Source: DASVNK01 sp964478815 (GTDB taxonomy: Bacteria > Verrucomicrobiota > Verrucomicrobiia > Limisphaerales > SXQI01). From it: 8,526 bases of DNA. The notes under the pieces are model-generated. The model was not told where the DNA came from and ran no database searches. It saw only the letters and a list, made by a program, of their open reading frames with translations. How positions within the stretch are numbered: position 1 is the first letter of the stretch; every line of letters begins with the position of its first letter. Positions 5,645 through 8,526 of the stretch are shown piece after piece. A program made the position numbers and the translations under genes. Location of the stretch: assembly GCA_964478815.1 (NCBI GenBank), contig CAYZKY010000213.1, forward strand, positions 1 to 8,526, given 5' to 3'.

Positions 5645-6643
5645 TTATGGCGAATTCCTCACGCAACGAAAACCCAGATCGTTACGGGGCACCGCCGCTG
5701 GATGGCGGGCCCGCCACGCCGGACGGCAATCGGACAGCTCGCTCAGGAAGGAACCGCCGCGAATCGGCTTGCCCGATCCGCCGGTCGCACTGGAGCCGCT
5801 CTCGTCATCGCACCATTCCGTCGCATTGCCGGCCATGTCGACCAAGCCAAACCCGTTCGCCGCAAAACTCGCCACCGGAGCGAGCAGTTCGAAGGGGTCC
5901 GAAGCCACGCCCCCGGGTGGGGAGGGGCGATAGTTCGCGGCCGGCTTGCCCCCCGGCAGCCGCTCGCCGCCCCAGACGAATCTCTGGCGCTCGAAGCCGC
6001 CGCGGGCCGCGCGCTCCCATTCTGCTTCCGTGGGCAGACGCTTGTCCGCCCAGCGGGCGTAAGCCTGGGCGTCCTCCCACGCCACTTGCACCACCGGTTG
6101 CTTTTCAGAGATCGCACCGCCAGCATCCTTTCCGAATGGCTGCCGCCAGCTCGCCCCCGGCACGATGCGCCAACTCATCCGGGCGACGCCGCCCTGGGCG
6201 ACAATCTCGCCCGCCAAGCCGCCGAGCCCCGCGTTCGTAGCGTGCTGCCGCTCCGCCAGCGTGACGTATCCGGTCGCTTCCACGAACTGGCGAAATTGTT
6301 CGTTCGTGACCTCCGTCCGGTCCATCCAGAAGCCCTTGACGGTTTCTTCACGGACGGGCCGTTCCTCGGGTCCTCCTTCTTTCGAGCCCATCAAGAACGT
6401 GCCGGGCGGAATCCACACCATGCCGTTCGTCTCGCGCAGCACCGACGGCATCGACGGCAGGGCATGGCCCAAGGCCGAAGCGCGGCGGGGGGCACGCGGC
6501 TGGTAGTGAGGCAACACCAGCAGCATGCCCGCGGCCACACCGCACGCCATGAGGCCAATAATGATCGCGACAGTCCGAGGGCGGACCGCATGGCTTTCGG
6601 CGGGCGGCTCACCGGAGCCAGATGCTTTATCGGGAGTGCTCAC
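5645..6643 (-). CDS. Membrane-anchored FGE/SUMF1-like protein lacking the first active-site Cys
   Basis: A 332-residue protein with a short cytoplasmic N-terminus, one membrane helix (about 24-45) and a SUMF1/formylglycine-generating-enzyme domain (about 72-330) that should face the periplasm. Family marks: G-M-V-W-I-P-P-G-T-F-L-M-G-S (74-87), E-V-T-N-E-Q-F (111-117), V-A-W-E-D-A-Q-A-Y-A-R-W-A (187-199), R-L-P-T-E-A-E-W-E-R-A-A-R-G-G (202-216), G-L-V-D-M-A-G-N-A-T-E-W (266-277) and R-G-G-S-F-L-S (295-301). True FGE oxidises a sulfatase Cys using two Cys in the R-G-G-S-x-L-C-x4-C region. Here the first is S301 and only C306 remains, so sulfatase activation is doubtful; other SUMF1 members serve unrelated roles. 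The GTG at 6643 overlaps the HAD gene end by 17 nt with no clear ribosome site, suggesting coupled translation. Confidence 0.85.
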   Translation of the reverse strand: MSTPDKASGSGEPPAESHAVRPRTVAIIIGLMACGVAAGMLLVLPHYQPRAPRRASALGHALPSMPSVLRETNGMVWIPPGTFLMGSKEGGPEERPVREETVKGFWMDRTEVTNEQFRQFVEATGYVTLAERQHATNAGLGGLAGEIVAQGGVARMSWRIVPGASWRQPFGKDAGGAISEKQPVVQVAWEDAQAYARWADKRLPTEAEWERAARGGFERQRFVWGGERLPGGKPAANYRPSPPGGVASDPFELLAPVASFAANGFGLVDMAGNATEWCDDESGSSATGGSGKPIRGGSFLSELSDCRPAWRARHPAAVPRNDLGFRCVRNSP

Positions 6644-7292
6644 CGGCCGAGGCGGTTGGAAAATCCCAGGCCGAACGTTCGAGGCGTTCGGCCAGTTCGC
6701 CGAGATGTTCGACGATGAGCTTCGGGCGGCTGGCCAGCAATTGCGTCCGCGAGTTGTAACCCGTCAGCACGGCGCAGGAATGAACGCCGCCGTGATGGGC
6801 CGTGTCGATATCGTGCTGCATGTCGCCGATGAAGACGGTCTCCTCCGGAACCAGCGTATGACTGTCGAGCAGCTCCTTGATCCGCGCGGTCTTGTCGATC
6901 ACGCCGGTGTAAGCCGCATCGATAAAGTCCCCTAAGCCGAGGACGCGGGCCTGCAGGCCGAAATGTTCGGCGGGAACCGCCGTGAGCGCAAAGGTCCGCA
7001 CGGAGCGTTGCCGGCACAACTCCAGGAATGGACGAGCGTGGGGCAGCGGCGTCACCGTATGCTGGCATTGGCGGAAATGACCGTGGAACCAGATTTCGAG
7101 TTTATCGAGCGGAACATGCGGCACAAACCGGTCGTAGAAACCCTTGAACGGCAGTTGAAACTCCTCGCGAAATTGCTCTCGCGTAATCTCGGAAACGCCC
7201 GCCTGCCGGAAGACGAAATTCGTGGCTTCCAACACCGCCGGCAAATCATCGACCAACGTCCCCGACCAATCGAAGATGGCGTTGCGGATCAC
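6627..7292 (-). CDS. HAD-superfamily hydrolase (phosphatase-like) with DWSGT motif I
   Basis: A 221-residue cytoplasmic HAD protein of the Gph/phosphonatase-like type with a helical cap (about 15-85). Motif I is I-F-D-W-S-G-T-L-V-D-D, with nucleophile D8 but S10 where most phosphatases have the acid/base Asp. Motif II is A-L-T-A-V (T104), motif III K134 (I-D-K-T-A-R-I-K), motif IV F-I-G-D-M-Q-H-D (D157, D161). D-W-A-G-T in phosphonoacetaldehyde hydrolase is a similar motif I, but I see nothing else that assigns that activity. The GTG start at 7292 overlaps the stop of the EVE gene in a GTGA arrangement (4 nt), and the 3' end overlaps the FGE-like start by 17 nt, so translation is likely coupled on both sides. 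A sugar phosphate or phosphoglycolate substrate is possible but cannot be read from sequence. Confidence 0.88.
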   Translation of the reverse strand: MIRNAIFDWSGTLVDDLPAVLEATNFVFRQAGVSEITREQFREEFQLPFKGFYDRFVPHVPLDKLEIWFHGHFRQCQHTVTPLPHARPFLELCRQRSVRTFALTAVPAEHFGLQARVLGLGDFIDAAYTGVIDKTARIKELLDSHTLVPEETVFIGDMQHDIDTAHHGGVHSCAVLTGYNSRTQLLASRPKLIVEHLGELAERLERSAWDFPTASAGEHSR

Positions 7293-7702
7293 AGCTTCGT
7301 CTCACTGCGTTGAAGGATTCGCAGGCCCTCGGCCTCGGTGAGCGGGCTGACAGACAATCGTGATTGGCGGATCAGTGCCATGCCCTTCAGCGCGGCGTCG
7401 CCCTTCATATCCTGGAGGGAGACCAGCTTGGCGACGGGTTTCAAAGGTTTGAGATCGACGGCGCTCCAATCGCCTTCCTCCGCCGTGGGATCGGCACACG
7501 CCTCGCGCGCGACTTTGGCGAGGCCGACGATGCTCTTTTGCTCGCCGGAGTGGTAATAGAATACACAATCGCCCTTTTTCATGGCGCGCAGATGATTGCG
7601 CGCGGCGAAATTGCGGACGCCCGTCCAGGCCGTTCCGCCTTCCTTGACGAATTGCGCCCAGGCGTAGCTCTCCGGCTCCTGCTTCACGATCCAGTAGTTC
7701 AT
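7289..7702 (-). CDS. EVE domain protein (COG2947-like, modified-base reader fold)
   Basis: A 137-residue single-domain EVE protein, related to human THYN1 and to the PUA/YTH-like fold. Family features: N-terminal M-N-Y-W-I-V-K-Q-E-P-E-S-Y-A-W, then W-T-G-V-R-N-F-A-A-R-N-H-L-R and G-D-C-V-F-Y-Y-H-S, then G-L-A-K-V-A-R-E-A, and near the end R-L-S-V-S-P-L. Some EVE proteins bind modified cytosine in DNA, and EVE domains also occur fused to restriction endonucleases; stand-alone ones like this are widespread and poorly characterised. I chose ATG 7702 because the family starts there and an AGAAGG site lies 8 nt upstream; a TTG at 7741 would add 13 unconserved residues and overlap the pyruvate carboxylase stop. 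It lies 35 nt downstream of pyc and overlaps the HAD start by 4 nt. Confidence 0.92.
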   Translation of the reverse strand: MNYWIVKQEPESYAWAQFVKEGGTAWTGVRNFAARNHLRAMKKGDCVFYYHSGEQKSIVGLAKVAREACADPTAEEGDWSAVDLKPLKPVAKLVSLQDMKGDAALKGMALIRQSRLSVSPLTEAEGLRILQRSETKL

Positions 7703-7710
7703 GGTCGAAG

Positions 7711-7716
7711 CCTTCT
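7711..7716 (-). promoter_or_regulatory. Ribosome binding site that fixes the EVE gene start
   Basis: AGAAGG on the - strand, 8 nt before ATG 7702, in the short gap after the pyruvate carboxylase stop. It supports 7702 over the upstream TTG at 7741. Confidence 0.7.
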
Positions 7717-7737
7717 CTACGGCAGGATTCGGCGATG

Positions 7738-8526
7738 TCAACGCATGCTCGCGAGGAGGTCGCGCGGCTCGACCGTGTCCCCGATCTGAACATGCACCTG
7801 GTCGAGAACCCCATCGGCGGGAGCGTAAATCGTCGTCTGCATCTTCATCGCCTCGAGGGTGATGATCTTGTCCCCCTTGGCGACCTTGGTGCCGCTGCTG
7901 GCATTGACGGTGGTGATCAAGCCTGGGATGGGCGCGCCGATCTGGCGAAGATCCGCGGGATCGGCTTTGGGACGCGTCTTTGGCTTCGCCTGAACGCTGC
8001 GATCATGGATGGCAGCCTCGCGCGGCATGCCGTTCAACTCGAACAGGACGATGCGATAGCCATCCTTGTCGGGCGCGCCAACGTTGATCAGTTTGACGAA
8101 GAGGGTCTTCCCCTGCTCGATGTCGAAGGCGATTTCGTCGCCTGGCTTGAGGCCGAAGAAGAACGCGTGACTCGGCAGGACGGAAACGTCGCTGAAATCG
8201 CGCTCGAATTTCGCGAATTCCGCGTAGACCTGCGGATACATTAAGTGGCTGTAGAGATCGTCGTCGGTGGCCTCGCGCTTGATCTTGGCGCTGAGTTCGG
8301 ACGCGGTCTTCGGCAAGTTGAGCGGCGGCAGGTTTTCGCCGGGGCGGCCTTCGTTCGGCTTGCGCTGACCGAGGACAACCTGCTGCACCTTGGCCGGCCA
8401 CCCGCCCATCGGCTGGCCGAGGCCGCCGGCCAGCATGTCGATCACCGACTCCGGAAATGCGGTGCCCGGTTCAAGATTGGCGACATCGGCTGGCCGGATG
8501 CCTTTCGTGATGAGGAACATCGTCAT
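7738..8526 (-). CDS. pyc: Pyruvate carboxylase, C-terminal part with biotinyl domain (5' end outside window)
   Basis: The last 262 codons of a biotin-dependent pyruvate carboxylase, which makes oxaloacetate from pyruvate and bicarbonate with ATP for anaplerosis. The apparent first Met is internal: the frame runs off the window edge. The visible part covers the end of the carboxyltransferase region (F-P-E-S-V-I-D-M-L-A-G-G-L-G-Q-P), the P-C-type linker with R-P-G-E-N-L-P-P, the S-H-L-M-Y-P-Q-V-Y motif, the allosteric/tetramerisation-type segment (D-V-S-V-L-P-S-H-A-F-F-F-G-L; V-L-F-E-L-N-G-M-P-R-E) and the biotinyl domain (about 194-262) with T-L-E-A-M-K-M-Q, where K228 of the visible fragment is the biotinylated Lys. 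The continuous layout favours a single-chain carboxylase, though a two-chain (PycB-type) form cannot be excluded from this end alone. It is the most upstream visible gene of the - strand cluster. Confidence 0.95.
   Translation of the reverse strand: MTMFLITKGIRPADVANLEPGTAFPESVIDMLAGGLGQPMGGWPAKVQQVVLGQRKPNEGRPGENLPPLNLPKTASELSAKIKREATDDDLYSHLMYPQVYAEFAKFERDFSDVSVLPSHAFFFGLKPGDEIAFDIEQGKTLFVKLINVGAPDKDGYRIVLFELNGMPREAAIHDRSVQAKPKTRPKADPADLRQIGAPIPGLITTVNASSGTKVAKGDKIITLEAMKMQTTIYAPADGVLDQVHVQIGDTVEPRDLLASMR

Noticed and set aside
5381..6718. Long + strand open frame (445 codons) across the protease and FGE-like genes
   Set aside because: It runs antisense to two genes with family motifs, crosses their boundary, and its product is Arg/His-rich without recognisable domains.
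1..8526. tRNA, rRNA, CRISPR array, insertion sequence or transposase
   Set aside because: None of the characteristic patterns (cloverleaf, regular spaced repeats, transposase motifs, terminal inverted repeats) was seen on either strand.

Overview
The window (8,526 bp) looks like chromosomal DNA of a GC-rich, Gram-negative-type bacterium. The gene content (ATP synthase end, secreted SGNH hydrolase with an extra beta domain, sulfatase-modifying-factor-type protein, DgoK-like sugar acid kinase) and the protein sequence style suggest Verrucomicrobiota or a relative in the PVC group. This is an inference from gene content only: there is no rRNA or other marker to settle it.

Layout. (1) Bases 1-877, + strand: the end of the F1Fo ATP synthase operon, with the 3' part of atpD (beta) followed by a complete atpC (epsilon). 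(2) Bases 879-2081, - strand: a visibly AT-richer gene for a TIR-like NADase-type protein of the Cap12/Pycsar-effector family (PF10137-like) fused to an unassigned C-terminal domain. It ends 1 bp from the atpC stop. (3) Bases 2121-2227, + strand: a decayed, frameshifted second copy of the atpC 3' end, not covered by any normal gene call. Together with the AT-rich gene it looks like the footprint of an insertion at the atpC 3' end. (4) Bases 2412-3476, +: a lone 2-dehydro-3-deoxygalactonokinase (DgoK) family gene. (5) Bases 3703-5133, +: an exported SGNH/GDSL hydrolase with an N-terminal beta-sandwich-like domain. (6) Bases 5150-8526, - strand: a five-gene co-directional cluster, in transcription order the 3' end of pyruvate carboxylase, an EVE-domain protein, a HAD phosphatase, a membrane-anchored FGE/SUMF1-like protein, and a small retropepsin-like aspartic protease. 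HAD overlaps its upstream neighbour by 4 nt and its downstream neighbour by 17 nt, so translational coupling is likely.

How the genes fit together. ATP synthase and pyruvate carboxylase are core energy and anaplerotic functions. DgoK and the SGNH hydrolase fit carbohydrate degradation. The TIR-like gene is the accessory element: its domain type is known from anti-phage signalling systems (CBASS, Pycsar), but no nucleotide cyclase or other partner lies in the window. It is therefore either a stand-alone effector or an orphan. The most noteworthy points are the TIR fusion protein, the atpC relic beside it, and three enzyme-like proteins with altered signature residues: an FGE-like protein with Ser for the first active-site Cys, a HAD with DWSGT in motif I, and a protease with DSGA in place of DTGA.
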